Counted from the stretch's first letter, positions 8,890-19,132 are shown. The stretch is DNA of 64,000 bases from Agaribacillus aureus (GCA_030442055.1 JAUJEB010000003.1:62001-126000), one strand, 5' to 3'. Numbers and translations: made by a program. Notes: generated from the letters alone by a model not told the origin.

Positions 8890-10149
8890 CTATAATTCCA
8901 GGTTCTTTTTTCTAAGTAAGCCTTCCAAAAAGTAGTAGTCCGCATAATTCAGGGGAACACTTATCTCTACTTTATGTGGAATGCTACCCACGCTTTGTGT
9001 TAATATAAAATTGTTGTTTTGACCAACCTGCGCCCGGTACCCGGGAGAAGATAGACTTTCAATAATTTTATCAGCAAAAGTCTTATAAGTGACTCCTTTA
9101 ACATTGGAGAACGTCGATAATTCATAAAGCGCGGAGGCTATGATCGCAGCAGCGGAGACATCACGTTCTTTCAAGCTATATAAGGATTTATCTACCTCCC
9201 ATTCCGGGTGATGATCGGCATCGAGTGCGTTGAAATCCCAAAGTGGTATTTTATCGGCTGGCATGGTGGGATAGCTGACAATGTAATCCGCAATATGCTG
9301 GGCAAAATCAAGGAATTTCGGATCTTTGGTTTCCCTGAAAACTACTGTAAACCCGTAAAGCCCCCAGGCCTGTCCCCGAGCCCATGCCGACTCATCAGTA
9401 TAACCCTGACAGGTCGCCTTATCCAGCACAGCTCCGCTGATCGTATCGTAATCCACCACATGGTAAGAACTAAAATCAGGGCGGTAGTGGTTTTTCATGG
9501 TGGTCTCGGCATGTTTGATGGCGATTTCCTTGTATTTAGGATTACCTGATAATTTAGTCGCTACAAATAATAGCTCCAAATTCATCATGTTATCTATGAT
9601 AACCGGAAAAAACCACTCGGTTTCACCATCCCAGGCTTTGCGATAATTCCAGGATTCGATGCTTCCGACATTGGCGTTATAACGGGTAATGAGAGATTCC
9701 GCAGCCTGAATGAGCACCGCCTTATAAGCCTCATTTTCCGCTAATCTCAGGCCATTACCAAAACTGCAATTAATCATGAACCCCACGTCGTGATTGCTGG
9801 TTATAAACTGTACCGGCGCCAATGCCTGGGTCCATTTGGTGGCCTCGCGCTTCCATAGGTCATTATCCGTAAATTCATATAAATACCAGAGGCTGCCCGC
9901 AAAAAAACCACTTGTCCAGGCTTCAATGCCTGTGGTTTTTAGATTACCATGTTTATCGGTAGTCCTGGGCACTTGTGTGGGATCATCGATTTGTTTTAGC
10001 ATATTGGTGTAATGCTTTTCAGCTATCTGAAAATTTTCTTCAGGTAAACTCGCACCTTTGTCGCTATGTTCTTCTTTTCCTCCGGTGGCAGTGCAACACG
10101 ATATTACCAGGAACAGGGAGAAATGAAGATAATATTTCCTTGCTATCAT
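8890..10149 (-). CDS. Unsaturated glucuronyl hydrolase, GH88-type lipoprotein
   Basis: Hydrates and releases the unsaturated uronic acid that a polysaccharide lyase leaves at the non-reducing end, giving 5-keto-4-deoxyuronate for KduI. The (alpha/alpha)6-barrel signatures are clear: NHDVGFM with Asp121 and IIDNMMNLE with Asp186, corresponding to the two catalytic aspartates of the family, and DESAWARGQAWGLYGF at 252-267. The N-terminus is a lipoprotein signal (LVISC, Cys18), so the enzyme is membrane-anchored and probably periplasmic. At 419 residues it is normal for GH88. It is the last gene of the PUL1 run, 69 bp after the lyase. Preference among glycosaminoglycan-like, ulvan-like or other uronates cannot be read from the sequence; GH105 is a less likely alternative. 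Confidence 0.9.
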   Translation of the reverse strand: MIARKYYLHFSLFLVISCCTATGGKEEHSDKGASLPEENFQIAEKHYTNMLKQIDDPTQVPRTTDKHGNLKTTGIEAWTSGFFAGSLWYLYEFTDNDLWKREATKWTQALAPVQFITSNHDVGFMINCSFGNGLRLAENEAYKAVLIQAAESLITRYNANVGSIESWNYRKAWDGETEWFFPVIIDNMMNLELLFVATKLSGNPKYKEIAIKHAETTMKNHYRPDFSSYHVVDYDTISGAVLDKATCQGYTDESAWARGQAWGLYGFTVVFRETKDPKFLDFAQHIADYIVSYPTMPADKIPLWDFNALDADHHPEWEVDKSLYSLKERDVSAAAIIASALYELSTFSNVKGVTYKTFADKIIESLSSPGYRAQVGQNNNFILTQSVGSIPHKVEISVPLNYADYYFLEGLLRKKNLEL

Positions 10150-10218
10150 TCTTTAGTTATTTGTTTTTCGATCATTAAATTTTATAGTCAGAATACCAGC
10201 CATCATGCCTCGGTTTGT

Positions 10219-12246
10219 TTATTCGGAGATTACAAATGTATTTTTCCCTACCAGACCAATATTCTTGAAGGAAAAAATCAAACGTGTCAATCCGTCCGGC
10301 CAGGATTTTTTAAGCCGGTTGTCATTTATCTCAACTGGTTCGTCTACCACTGCGACATTTGAAGCATTGTAATGCAGGAATAGTGAAAATCCCTCTCCCT
10401 CTAATTTCACTTTTCCGGGGGTGGTGACATCGACCTTGCAGGAGGTGAGGAAATTTATGGAAGTTTCCTTATTCCTGGAAGAGAGTTGATAAGCATCTGT
10501 AATCTTAAACGATTTTCCCCTTTTGAGCTGATAAGAACGGATCCATGATTTTACTGAAGCGTCTTTGGGGTAAGCGGTAGCTATATTAGCACTAAAATCT
10601 ATCTGGCCGGCAGTTGCCGAGAACCGGCAATCGGTTGCCTTATAAGCTTTGCCGGCCTGCTGTCCTACACCATTGATCAGGGGAAGGTTATGATATTCCG
10701 ATTGCATGGTCCAGATCTCATAACGCCTGGGGCTAAAGGTCTTTTTAGTATAGGTTCCCACACCGGCATCTACGATACACGGCTTACCATTATAGTAAAG
10801 TACAAATGAACCGGCATCATTGTGATTATGACTTTCTGCGTTATATCCACCTTTTGCAGCAAAATAAAACCCATCTGTTGACCCGGGTTTGTCCCGAGCA
10901 CCCATAATCTGCGTGCCGGGTAACCAAAAGTGACCGGACAGGGGTTCCTTAGGCTCCGCGTTAAGGATGTCACCCAGCCCAAAAAGGTTGTTTAACGCCA
11001 ATTCTATTTTGCCGGTAAACTGGTAGTGCTCATCCCATCCGTATTGATCCGCCAAAAAGGATCCAAAACCCATCATTTCCGCATCGTTTATCCGCTTACC
11101 ATATCTGTAAATAACACCGGGGCGTGTGTGGATCTTTCCGGCCGCATCCGCAAAATTAATAAAATACGGATCGGCGATATAGGCTCTGTGAATATACCTT
11201 CCTATATTTTTTACTAATTCATCGTCATATAAAGTGATCTTTCCCCCGGATACCTGATAAAGGAGTTCCAGTACATCAAACAATTTTCCGCCTGCATGCC
11301 CCCAGTAGCTCGGTCCCTCTTCACATCCGCCATCGTCATGATAATAATTGATAAATTCATCAACAGAGCGCATTACCTTTCTGATTCCAAGTATTTGCTT
11401 TTTCTTTTCATCTTCAATAAGCAAAATACAGTTCAGCACATTGTAATTGCACCAGGGGTTCCAGTTGTTCACAAAGCCGGTGTTAAATCCCATCCACCAG
11501 AAATCATTACGGGTGTAGAAAGGCGTCAGGATCTTATCGGTTATTTCCTCTTTGAGGCGCTGGTTGATCAATGGATTTATCTTATCAAATTCTTTTCTGA
11601 AAAAGTAGTAGATCCAGGCCAGATCAGTACCCACCTTACCCGCACCAAGGTCAATGGTCTGCTCATTGGCATCAGGCAAACCCAGTCCGGCTTGTTGTCT
11701 ATTCAGATGTGCAGAAAGTCCCCAATAAGTTTGCTCACAATAAGCCCACACGCCATTAATTATCTGATCCATAAAGCGGCCTTTGCCCTCCATTAACTCG
11801 GCCATGACTAATGACTCCAACGCTTTTTGCCGTATACCATAAGGTTTCTGCATTACTTCCCGGCTCCCCGTTCTTACAAAATCCAGATAACTGCTTGCAG
11901 GGATGGATGGCCACGAAAAATCAATATATTGTTCTCCCTTTTTGATATATGCATTTCTCACCTCGGACGACAACTTTTCCCAGGCCTGCCGGTCTTCATA
12001 CGAAGGGTATTTTATCCATTCATTCAAAGGCAATATCCATCCATCAAGCGCGGAGCTTTTATAATACTTTTGTAAAAGCCCTCTGTTTTCCTGCGCAGAA
12101 GCAGACATAACGGCTATTAAATGCAGCAGCACATAAACCAACCATTTATATCTTTTTCTACTTGGGTCCAGATTAGCTGTTTTCTTATATTTAGAGGAGT
12201 GTTGAAATACTTTTAAGAATGGAATAAGGTAAATACCTGTTGTCAT
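10219..12246 (-). CDS. Heparinase II/III-family polysaccharide lyase
   Basis: A 675-residue lyase that would cleave uronic-acid-containing chains by beta-elimination. The N-terminal (alpha/alpha) toroid contains NWNPWCNYNVL (261-271) and DGGCEEGPSYWGHAGG (305-320). The C-terminal beta-sandwich contains the family motif ESHNHNDAGSF (471-481) and a WTMQSEYHNLPLINGVGQ region at 512-529. A signal sequence is present but unusual: the hydrophobic stretch at residues 35-51 ending in ASAQ is preceded by about 34 residues, so the true start may lie further in at a non-ATG codon. It sits between the FG-GAP gene and GH88 in PUL1, which fits lyase then hydrolase. The exact PL family and substrate cannot be fixed without alignment. 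Confidence 0.87.
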   Translation of the reverse strand: MTTGIYLIPFLKVFQHSSKYKKTANLDPSRKRYKWLVYVLLHLIAVMSASAQENRGLLQKYYKSSALDGWILPLNEWIKYPSYEDRQAWEKLSSEVRNAYIKKGEQYIDFSWPSIPASSYLDFVRTGSREVMQKPYGIRQKALESLVMAELMEGKGRFMDQIINGVWAYCEQTYWGLSAHLNRQQAGLGLPDANEQTIDLGAGKVGTDLAWIYYFFRKEFDKINPLINQRLKEEITDKILTPFYTRNDFWWMGFNTGFVNNWNPWCNYNVLNCILLIEDEKKKQILGIRKVMRSVDEFINYYHDDGGCEEGPSYWGHAGGKLFDVLELLYQVSGGKITLYDDELVKNIGRYIHRAYIADPYFINFADAAGKIHTRPGVIYRYGKRINDAEMMGFGSFLADQYGWDEHYQFTGKIELALNNLFGLGDILNAEPKEPLSGHFWLPGTQIMGARDKPGSTDGFYFAAKGGYNAESHNHNDAGSFVLYYNGKPCIVDAGVGTYTKKTFSPRRYEIWTMQSEYHNLPLINGVGQQAGKAYKATDCRFSATAGQIDFSANIATAYPKDASVKSWIRSYQLKRGKSFKITDAYQLSSRNKETSINFLTSCKVDVTTPGKVKLEGEGFSLFLHYNASNVAVVDEPVEINDNRLKKSWPDGLTRLIFSFKNIGLVGKNTFVISE

Positions 12247-12372
12247 AATTGTCGTTTTTAAAGATTTAAGGGGCTATATGGCGAAATTTATCAATAGGTG
12301 TTATTTGTTTGAATTCCATTTTCAGATAGATCCCCTTTTATTTTTTAATTTAAATCTATTTCTGCTGTCCTG

Positions 12373-15300
12373 TCAGAGAGAAACAGCATTGATCCTGATC
12401 ATTTTAAGTGGGCCATTATTTCTTGCAAACAAAATGCCTTTGCTGCCATCAGATAAATTGATAAATGTGCCCTTCTTTATGTTCCCATCTACGAATAGTC
12501 CTGCCTTCGATGCGTCAACACATTGAAGGTCACCCAGACTATCCCCTTTCATAAACAAACCGTAACCGGCATCCTGCCGTGGCGTTTCTACCTCTGTTTC
12601 GTATCGGTTTCCAGCCAGAACGATATCAGGGTAACCATCTTTATTGCAGTCATCTATCAATAGGCAATTGACAACGGACAATTGCGCCATGTTATCCAGT
12701 GGTTGTGCACGAAATTTTGTATTCCCTTCATTTTCGAAATAGGTTGTGGCAAATGTGTTAACCTGATAATGCAAAGCACCAGAAAGCTTTTCTCTTCCAT
12801 AAACATCAAACAGTGTGGCATTACCAAAGGCTTCGTAACTCTTGAATTTCTCCTTTACAAAGGGCATTTGACCAGAACTGCATTCGCGTCCTCTCAAAGG
12901 AAATAACGTGCCATCATTGTAATATCCAAGTACTATATCATGGCTTCCATTATTATCCATGTCGCCGGCAAAAATTTCAAACGGTTCTGCCTCTGAGGCT
13001 TTATATTTACTGTTCAAGCCGTTATTGCCGGCGATAAAATCGATATCACCGTCCTTATCAAAATCTGTTGCCGCTATTGAATGCCACCAGCCAGTAAAAT
13101 TATCCAGACCGGTATTGGCACTGACATCTTCAAAACGGGTTGATCTATTTTTAAATAAACGCAGACTCATCCATTCTCCGCAGATTAACAGGTCAGGCAA
13201 TTGATCGCGGTCCAGGTCTGTCCACAAGGCATCGGTGACCATGCCAATGTTGTTGAGGCCGGGAATAACTTCAGAGGTTATATCCGTGAAATTTATGCTT
13301 CCTTCTTCACTATCATTTCTCAACAAAAAACTACTAACGGGGTGAGGATACATTCCCGGCTTTTGTCTACCACCGACAAACAGGTCCTGATCCCCATCAT
13401 TATCAAAGTCAGCATGTCGCACTACGGAACCACTTACTAAAGGCAGTTCATGCGTGCCTTTTGCCCTTTTAAAGTTTCCATTTCCAAGGTTTTCATATAA
13501 TCTACTTTGGTAATACTTTGAGCCTTCATTATATTCATTCCCTCCGCTCACTACATAAAGGTCGACATCACTATCATTATCAGCATCGAAAAAAAGCGCG
13601 TCCACGTCTTCATATTTTTTTTCTTGCTTCCACAGTTTTTGACCGGAAGCTGTGAACCCTCCATAGTGATTTTGAATATAAAGCTCTCCCCCGTAACCTG
13701 CGGCACCGCCAACATAAAAATCCTCCAACCCGTCGTTGTTTATATCTCCGACGGCTAACGCCGGCCCCATCGTTGACATTTTATGTGGTAAAAGGCTTTC
13801 TCTTTCGAAATCGTCAAAAGTATTTTCTTTATGAAAGTGGGCAATACCGGCTTCATCTGTCACATCCTCAAATAGCTTTGCTTTTAGGTGAGCGTCTTCA
13901 CGCTTAGCCGGAAACTGTGCTTCGCGATAATGCAAGATCAATTGTTGATCAGCTTTTATATTTTGCAGTTTCTGATATTTACCATCTGGCCATCGGACAA
14001 TGAGCTCTTCTACCTTTGTCGAATTACCAAGGCCAAAATGCAGCCTTCCCGAAACGGAAGATTGATATCCCCGGACAGGATAGTGTTCCAGATGTTGACG
14101 GTTACCATTGCTTACTAAGGATATGCGTACACCGATACCCATCCTGTTTGATTCAGGCCCCTTTAGCACTATCGATAAAAAATGATGGCTTTTGTGCTTA
14201 TCTGCCAGGTTTTCATAAATAAAGGCTGGAGCATCCACATTATTTACGACAAGGTCAAGATCCCCATCATTATCGAGGTCGGCATAGGCTGCCCCATTCG
14301 AATAGGAAGATTCTCTCATCCCCCAGTCATCTGAGACGTCCGTAAAAGAAAGATCTCCCTTATTTCTATAGACATAGTTAACTTTTGACCGCATTGGCGA
14401 AAACCGGGTCCATTGGGCATAATACTTCAACGGGTTCTTCTGTTCATCGATAATTTCTTGCGTGGCTTTTCTCAGGAAAATGTTGAAATCGTTATTACGA
14501 AAATCCCGTTTTATACCGTTGGTAATAAAAATGTCTTTAAAACCATCATTATCAAAATCTGCCAAAAGCGGCGCCCAACTCCAATCGGTGTTTGAAACAC
14601 CGGCTATCTGAGCAATATCTGAAAAAAAAGGAAGTCCATTTGCATCAGTGCCTTTGTTCAGTTGCAGTGCATTATACATATATTGATAATGTAAACCGGC
14701 ATTCACATGGTCATTAAATAGTTTTGTATTCATGCCACTCATACTTGTTTTGATACCATAATTGTCCTCGGCGACCATATCGAGCGTCATAATATCAGGA
14801 AAGCCATCATTATTGATATCGGCTATATCGGAACCCATTGAAAAATTCGGCATATGCCCCACTGATGTTTGTATCGCATCTTTAAATGTGCCATCCCTAT
14901 TGTTAATGTATAAATGGTCAGGTTCAGAATAGTCATTGGCTACATAAATATCAGGCCAGTTGTCGTTATTGACGTCCCCTATTGAGACGTTTAGGGTGTA
15001 ATTCATCCCATGTGACAGCATACCGGATGATCCGGTTACATCACTGAATATGCCGTTGTGATTCGCCATCAGCTTATTTCCACCCAGAGGGCTATCTGCC
15101 TGACGTAATTCCCTGATCAACTTAATATCTACCGGCGGCGCTTCGATATTGTGGTTAGCCAAAAAAACATCCAGGTCTCCGTCACGGTCATAGTCAAAAA
15201 ACGAGGCCTGATTGGTGAAGGCCTCATCATCCAACCCATAATCTGCTGCTGATTCACGGAATACCGGCTTCCCCTCTTTACTGGTTCCCTGATTTATAAA

Positions 15301-15774
15301 AAGTTCATTTTTTCTCTTTTCGGCGTCGGTAAACCGTCCGGCCCGACTTACATAGATATCCAACAGTCCATCCTGGTTAATATCCACCATGGTCACGCCG
15401 GTTGCCCATCCTTTTTTTCCTGCTACTTTTGCGGTGCTTGTAATATCTTCGAACACCAGTCCTCCCTTATTCAGGTAAAGCTTATTATCTCCGAGATTGG
15501 CGGTGAAGTAAATATCCTCCAGGCCGTCATTGTTCACATCACCGATAGCGACACCTCCACCATTATAGAAATATTCATAGACAAACCGGTTCATATAGGG
15601 TGACTCCGGTAATTCATTTTGAAAAGTAATGGCCGTTTTTTCCGGGGGTAATAACCGGAATAACGGACCGTGGTATGCCTTGTATTCAGTTTCCTGATGG
15701 CATCCGGTCAAGTATGTCATCAGAAAAAAAACACAAAAAGCTAACTTGGCGTATATCAATTTATCCCATGCCAT
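12373..15774 (-). CDS. FG-GAP/VCBS-repeat and ASPIC/UnbV lipoprotein
   Basis: A 1133-residue surface lipoprotein (lipobox LTGC, Cys25) built from many calcium-loop beta-propeller repeats of the form DxNxDGxxD (for example at 79-87, 131-139, 319-327 and 407-414). An ASPIC/UnbV domain lies at about 543-612 (RMGIGVRI, HYPVRGYQSS, LHFGLG, VRWPDGKYQ), followed by a second propeller. It resembles the CRTAC1-like proteins that often occur inside SusCD loci of aquatic Bacteroidota. No enzymatic role is established; glycan binding on the cell surface is the reasonable inference. It begins 6 bp after the sulfatase stop, so the two are translationally close and certainly in one operon. Confidence 0.9.
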   Translation of the reverse strand: MAWDKLIYAKLAFCVFFLMTYLTGCHQETEYKAYHGPLFRLLPPEKTAITFQNELPESPYMNRFVYEYFYNGGGVAIGDVNNDGLEDIYFTANLGDNKLYLNKGGLVFEDITSTAKVAGKKGWATGVTMVDINQDGLLDIYVSRAGRFTDAEKRKNELFINQGTSKEGKPVFRESAADYGLDDEAFTNQASFFDYDRDGDLDVFLANHNIEAPPVDIKLIRELRQADSPLGGNKLMANHNGIFSDVTGSSGMLSHGMNYTLNVSIGDVNNDNWPDIYVANDYSEPDHLYINNRDGTFKDAIQTSVGHMPNFSMGSDIADINNDGFPDIMTLDMVAEDNYGIKTSMSGMNTKLFNDHVNAGLHYQYMYNALQLNKGTDANGLPFFSDIAQIAGVSNTDWSWAPLLADFDNDGFKDIFITNGIKRDFRNNDFNIFLRKATQEIIDEQKNPLKYYAQWTRFSPMRSKVNYVYRNKGDLSFTDVSDDWGMRESSYSNGAAYADLDNDGDLDLVVNNVDAPAFIYENLADKHKSHHFLSIVLKGPESNRMGIGVRISLVSNGNRQHLEHYPVRGYQSSVSGRLHFGLGNSTKVEELIVRWPDGKYQKLQNIKADQQLILHYREAQFPAKREDAHLKAKLFEDVTDEAGIAHFHKENTFDDFERESLLPHKMSTMGPALAVGDINNDGLEDFYVGGAAGYGGELYIQNHYGGFTASGQKLWKQEKKYEDVDALFFDADNDSDVDLYVVSGGNEYNEGSKYYQSRLYENLGNGNFKRAKGTHELPLVSGSVVRHADFDNDGDQDLFVGGRQKPGMYPHPVSSFLLRNDSEEGSINFTDITSEVIPGLNNIGMVTDALWTDLDRDQLPDLLICGEWMSLRLFKNRSTRFEDVSANTGLDNFTGWWHSIAATDFDKDGDIDFIAGNNGLNSKYKASEAEPFEIFAGDMDNNGSHDIVLGYYNDGTLFPLRGRECSSGQMPFVKEKFKSYEAFGNATLFDVYGREKLSGALHYQVNTFATTYFENEGNTKFRAQPLDNMAQLSVVNCLLIDDCNKDGYPDIVLAGNRYETEVETPRQDAGYGLFMKGDSLGDLQCVDASKAGLFVDGNIKKGTFINLSDGSKGILFARNNGPLKMIRINAVSL

Positions 15775-15780
15775 AGTTGA

Positions 15781-17280
15781 TTAAACCGGAATGGTGTTTA
15801 AGTAGGCCCCCTTCTTTTGATAGTCGGAAAAATCGTCGCCAATGTTCTTTAACCATTCATAGGTCTGCGCCCCAAACTCTTTTAAAAGATCAGGTCTCGC
15901 TTTGGCCAGATTATGCATCTGATAGGGATCATCATTTAAATTAAATAGCAGGTCGGTGGTTGCATCTTTTTTTCTGTCAAAAAAACAACTCATCTTGTGC
16001 GTCCGTAATCCCCTGGCATTATTTGAAGCGTTAAAATACCAGGCTATTTCCGGGCGATGGGCTTGCTTCTCGTTTTGTACCGCTGCGCTAAGGTCTTTGC
16101 CGTGAATTCCGGCAGGTATTTTGTCCCCGAGTCCCAGCAGCGCGAGTAAGGTAGGCATCAGATCAGGAGTTCCTATTAAGAGATCATCCCTTCGGGGCAG
16201 GAGCCTGCCTTTCCAACGCATTAGCAAAGGGATTCCAAACGATTCTTCGTAGCATTGGTTCTTGGTCATTAATCCATGACTCCCAAGCATCTCGCCGTGG
16301 TCTGAAGTAAATACCACTAGTGTATCTTCTTCAAGTCCGGTGGATTTTAAAGCCTGTAAAATACGTCCGAACTGATCGTCAATACCGGTAACCGACGCAA
16401 AATATCCTCGTGCATGCCGGGTTGCTCCTTCAGTCTTTTTGGAGTCTACTACGTTGTCGCGGTTTAACAATTCTTTGCTGACAGCATCGCCATATTGATC
16501 ATAGTATTCTTTCGGTACCTCGGCTTTGGTATAGGGATCATGGGGTGGGTTCCAGGAGACAAAAAGCGCAAATGGCTTGTTTTCATCTCTGAATGCCTTG
16601 TTTTTATTGTAGAGGTAATCCACTGCAACATTCGTCTCATGAATTGCGGACCAGACCCTTCCCGGAACGATCAACTCATCAGGTTGCGCATCGTTTTTCC
16701 AATAGCTGGGCTGAAAGTTGTTCCGGTGCTTATCTGACCAAATATACCAAAAATCAGTACTGTGACGGTCTTCCGGTGGTATCCAGGGACCATGGTAGCC
16801 ATGGCCTTCATCCGGTGTCTTCAAATGCCATTTACCGATATATCCAACATCATATCCACCTCTCGCCAAAATATCAGTTAACGTAGTGGTTTCCCTCCTC
16901 AAATAAACATTCCTCCGCGAAGAATGGCAGTTAGTGGGCAAACCTGACCGGTGGGGATATAGCCCCGTAAATAATGACCCTCTGTACGGACTGCATAAGG
17001 GATGGGTGCTGGTAGCGTGGGTGAATACAATGCTATCGTCGGAAAACCGATCCAATACAGGAGTAATTACAGGATCCTGCTTCATAAACCCCATGGCATG
17101 GCGGCGCATCTGATCAGGGAAGACGAAAAGCAGGTTAGGCCGCTTTTGTTCTTTTTTCTCTGTCGCTCCTTCAGTAAGCCCCAGTGTTTTGTCCCCATCC
17201 AATCCAAAGGCTGATGCCATGCCAAGCACCGCCGAATGCTTCATAAAAGTCCTCCGTCGTATTCGTTTCTGATCTATCAT
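15781..17280 (-). CDS. S1-family sulfatase
   Basis: Removes sulfate esters from the polysaccharide or its fragments using a formylglycine made from Cys96 in the motif CSPYR (96-100, the C/S-x-P-x-R sulfatase signature). Asp56 in FPDQM and the FTSDHGEMLGSHG segment supply metal ligands. The N-terminus RIRRRTFMKHSAVLG looks like a twin-arginine export signal. At 499 residues it is a typical arylsulfatase-like size. Placement between susD and the ASPIC gene shows that the PUL1 substrate is sulfated. The cysteine-type site needs a maturase (FGE or anSME), not encoded in the window. The regiospecificity is unknown. Confidence 0.93.
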   Translation of the reverse strand: MIDQKRIRRRTFMKHSAVLGMASAFGLDGDKTLGLTEGATEKKEQKRPNLLFVFPDQMRRHAMGFMKQDPVITPVLDRFSDDSIVFTHATSTHPLCSPYRGSLFTGLYPHRSGLPTNCHSSRRNVYLRRETTTLTDILARGGYDVGYIGKWHLKTPDEGHGYHGPWIPPEDRHSTDFWYIWSDKHRNNFQPSYWKNDAQPDELIVPGRVWSAIHETNVAVDYLYNKNKAFRDENKPFALFVSWNPPHDPYTKAEVPKEYYDQYGDAVSKELLNRDNVVDSKKTEGATRHARGYFASVTGIDDQFGRILQALKSTGLEEDTLVVFTSDHGEMLGSHGLMTKNQCYEESFGIPLLMRWKGRLLPRRDDLLIGTPDLMPTLLALLGLGDKIPAGIHGKDLSAAVQNEKQAHRPEIAWYFNASNNARGLRTHKMSCFFDRKKDATTDLLFNLNDDPYQMHNLAKARPDLLKEFGAQTYEWLKNIGDDFSDYQKKGAYLNTIPV

Positions 17281-17368
17281 TATTTACCACATCTTTTGGT
17301 TATTCAACTTAAAACATATTCAACATTCTTTACCCACCTGCCTGGAAACCTGTAAAAGTCTCATATGT

Positions 17369-17426
17369 TGGCATTGTCCCATAAGGTTTGTTTAATCCAA
17401 GGAAACTGGGTTTCCTTGGATTAAAC
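17369..17426 (-). terminator. Long hairpin and conserved 12-mer downstream of PUL1 susD
   Basis: Positions 17390-17406 and 17410-17426 are exact reverse complements (17 bp) around a 3-nt loop, weakly extended by an outer ATAAGG/CCTTAT pair. No U-tract follows on the coding strand, so it may reduce rather than end transcription, giving less sulfatase and downstream mRNA than susCD. Next to it, 17369-17380 read on the coding strand gives GGGACAATGCCA, also found downstream of susD in PUL2. The remainder of the 220-bp gap (17281-17500) shows nothing else. Confidence 0.6.
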
Positions 17427-17500
17427 ATTTCCTGACTGCCTTATAATTCATGTCCCCCGCAAGGCTTTAGCCAATTAAAAAGGGAATCTTGAAGCGATAT

Positions 17501-19102
17501 TTATTCAGGGTAACCCGGATTCTGACTAAGATTAGGGTTGATATCCCGCTCATTCTGAGGAACTGGCATAAGGTAATTCTTAGGGGTCTCGAATATACTG
17601 ACATACAGAGGGTTAGTACTCAAAGCCACTTCATCACTACTTATTGCCAATCCCAGGACCGGATTACCATCATTGATCTCAAGGGTTCCCCAACGTTTCA
17701 TGTCCGAATACAGCCAACCTTCAAAAGCCAATTCCCGGATACGTTCGTCGTATATATCATCCCAGGTAATGCTGCCGGCTGTATAGAGTGGCAATTGATC
17801 GGATGCCCGAGACCTTACTTTATTGATAGTTTGATCCAAAACGTTTTGGCTCACAGCACCAATACCATCCCTCTGGGCAACAGCTTCCAGGTAATTAAGC
17901 AGGATATCCGAATAACGGAAAATGATCCAGTTCAAAGGAGAGTTGTTTGACAATGAGACACCAGGACCTTCAAGAACGTATTTACGGGCTTGAAGTCCGG
18001 TTTGTGAATTTTGAAAATTCGTCAACCCATAGGGATGGATCACATCAGCGCCACTCCCCTCTACGAAGTGTGCTCCCGGACGTATAATCGTGTGATCCAT
18101 ACGGGGGTCCCGCCCCTCAAAGTGTTCATAGATCTCTGTAGGTATTCTTGGATCTTCCTGAACATACGTTGGTGTAGGGTCGATCACCTCAAACTTGTCT
18201 ACAAGAAATAGGGTTGGTTGTACCCAGGTCCATCCACTGGCTGCAGCGCCCCTTGGAGCAAATAGTTTTTCCGCCCTTCCTCCCGGTTCGGCATCGCTCA
18301 TAAAAATATGCTGGATGTCAAAGATTACTTCCTCGCTGTTTTCGTTTTCTACCGTGAATACGTCTTCATAATTAGGTAACAGGTCATAGCCCATACCCAT
18401 AATTTGCTCAGCGGCAGTAGCAGCTGTAGCCCAATCTTTTTCCAAAAGCGCCACTTTGACCCGTAAAGCCATTGCTGCCCCTACCGTAGCCCTTCCAACG
18501 TCATTGCCAGAATAACTATCCTGTAGATTATTGACCGCAAAATCAATGTCACCCTTCATCAATGAGATTACTTCCGACCTGGCAGATCTTTCTGCCAGCG
18601 CGTCTTCAACCGTGGGTACTGTTTCAAACAAGGGAACATCGCCAAAGTTATCAACAAGTAAATAGTAATACATCGCCCGAAGGAATCGCGCTTCTCCCTT
18701 CATTCTGGCGGCCAGGGTTTGGTCAAAGTCGATGCGATCCACATTAGCCAGGAAATCGTTGGCACGGACAACACCCCTATAACTAGTTCTCCACAGTGTG
18801 CTGGCAACAGAACTACTAGGATCGTGTGTACCGGCTGAGAAGGCAACTCTGTCACCGTCACGCGGATGTCCTATGGGGGTGAATAAATCAAGCAGTCCCA
18901 TATGGCCCCATCCGAAATTCCCTCTGGGGGTTTCTAATGCATCATAAACTGCCGTTAAACCAGCAGTAGCATCATCCTGTGTCTGCCAAAACGAAGATTC
19001 CGAGAGGGCGCCCGGAGGTTGTTTGTCCAATATATCTTCACAAGCAGATAAAAAACAGCAAGTAGCTATTAACAAACCGTATAATAACCTATATTTTTTC
19101 AT
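17501..19102 (-). CDS. SusD/RagB-family glycan-binding lipoprotein
   Basis: The outer-membrane surface lid protein that captures oligosaccharide for the adjacent SusC channel. It begins with a lipoprotein signal (FLSAC, Cys21) followed by EDILDKQPPG, the usual SusD N-terminus. It contains TPR-like helical segments (RFLRAMYYYLLVDNFGDVPLF) and ends with the classic VPQNERDINPNLSQNPGY. At 533 residues it is standard. It starts 30 bp after susC. Ligand specificity is inferred from PUL1 enzymes: a sulfated, uronate-containing glycan. Confidence 0.95.
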   Translation of the reverse strand: MKKYRLLYGLLIATCCFLSACEDILDKQPPGALSESSFWQTQDDATAGLTAVYDALETPRGNFGWGHMGLLDLFTPIGHPRDGDRVAFSAGTHDPSSSVASTLWRTSYRGVVRANDFLANVDRIDFDQTLAARMKGEARFLRAMYYYLLVDNFGDVPLFETVPTVEDALAERSARSEVISLMKGDIDFAVNNLQDSYSGNDVGRATVGAAMALRVKVALLEKDWATAATAAEQIMGMGYDLLPNYEDVFTVENENSEEVIFDIQHIFMSDAEPGGRAEKLFAPRGAAASGWTWVQPTLFLVDKFEVIDPTPTYVQEDPRIPTEIYEHFEGRDPRMDHTIIRPGAHFVEGSGADVIHPYGLTNFQNSQTGLQARKYVLEGPGVSLSNNSPLNWIIFRYSDILLNYLEAVAQRDGIGAVSQNVLDQTINKVRSRASDQLPLYTAGSITWDDIYDERIRELAFEGWLYSDMKRWGTLEINDGNPVLGLAISSDEVALSTNPLYVSIFETPKNYLMPVPQNERDINPNLSQNPGYPE

Positions 19103-19132
19103 GTCTTTGAATTTTAAATGGAATTTTGTTGA

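Noticed and set aside
11296-11796. 166-codon plus-strand ORF inside the heparinase II/III gene
   Set aside because: It is antisense to a clear lyase with family motifs; the translation shows no domain and reflects codon bias of the true gene.
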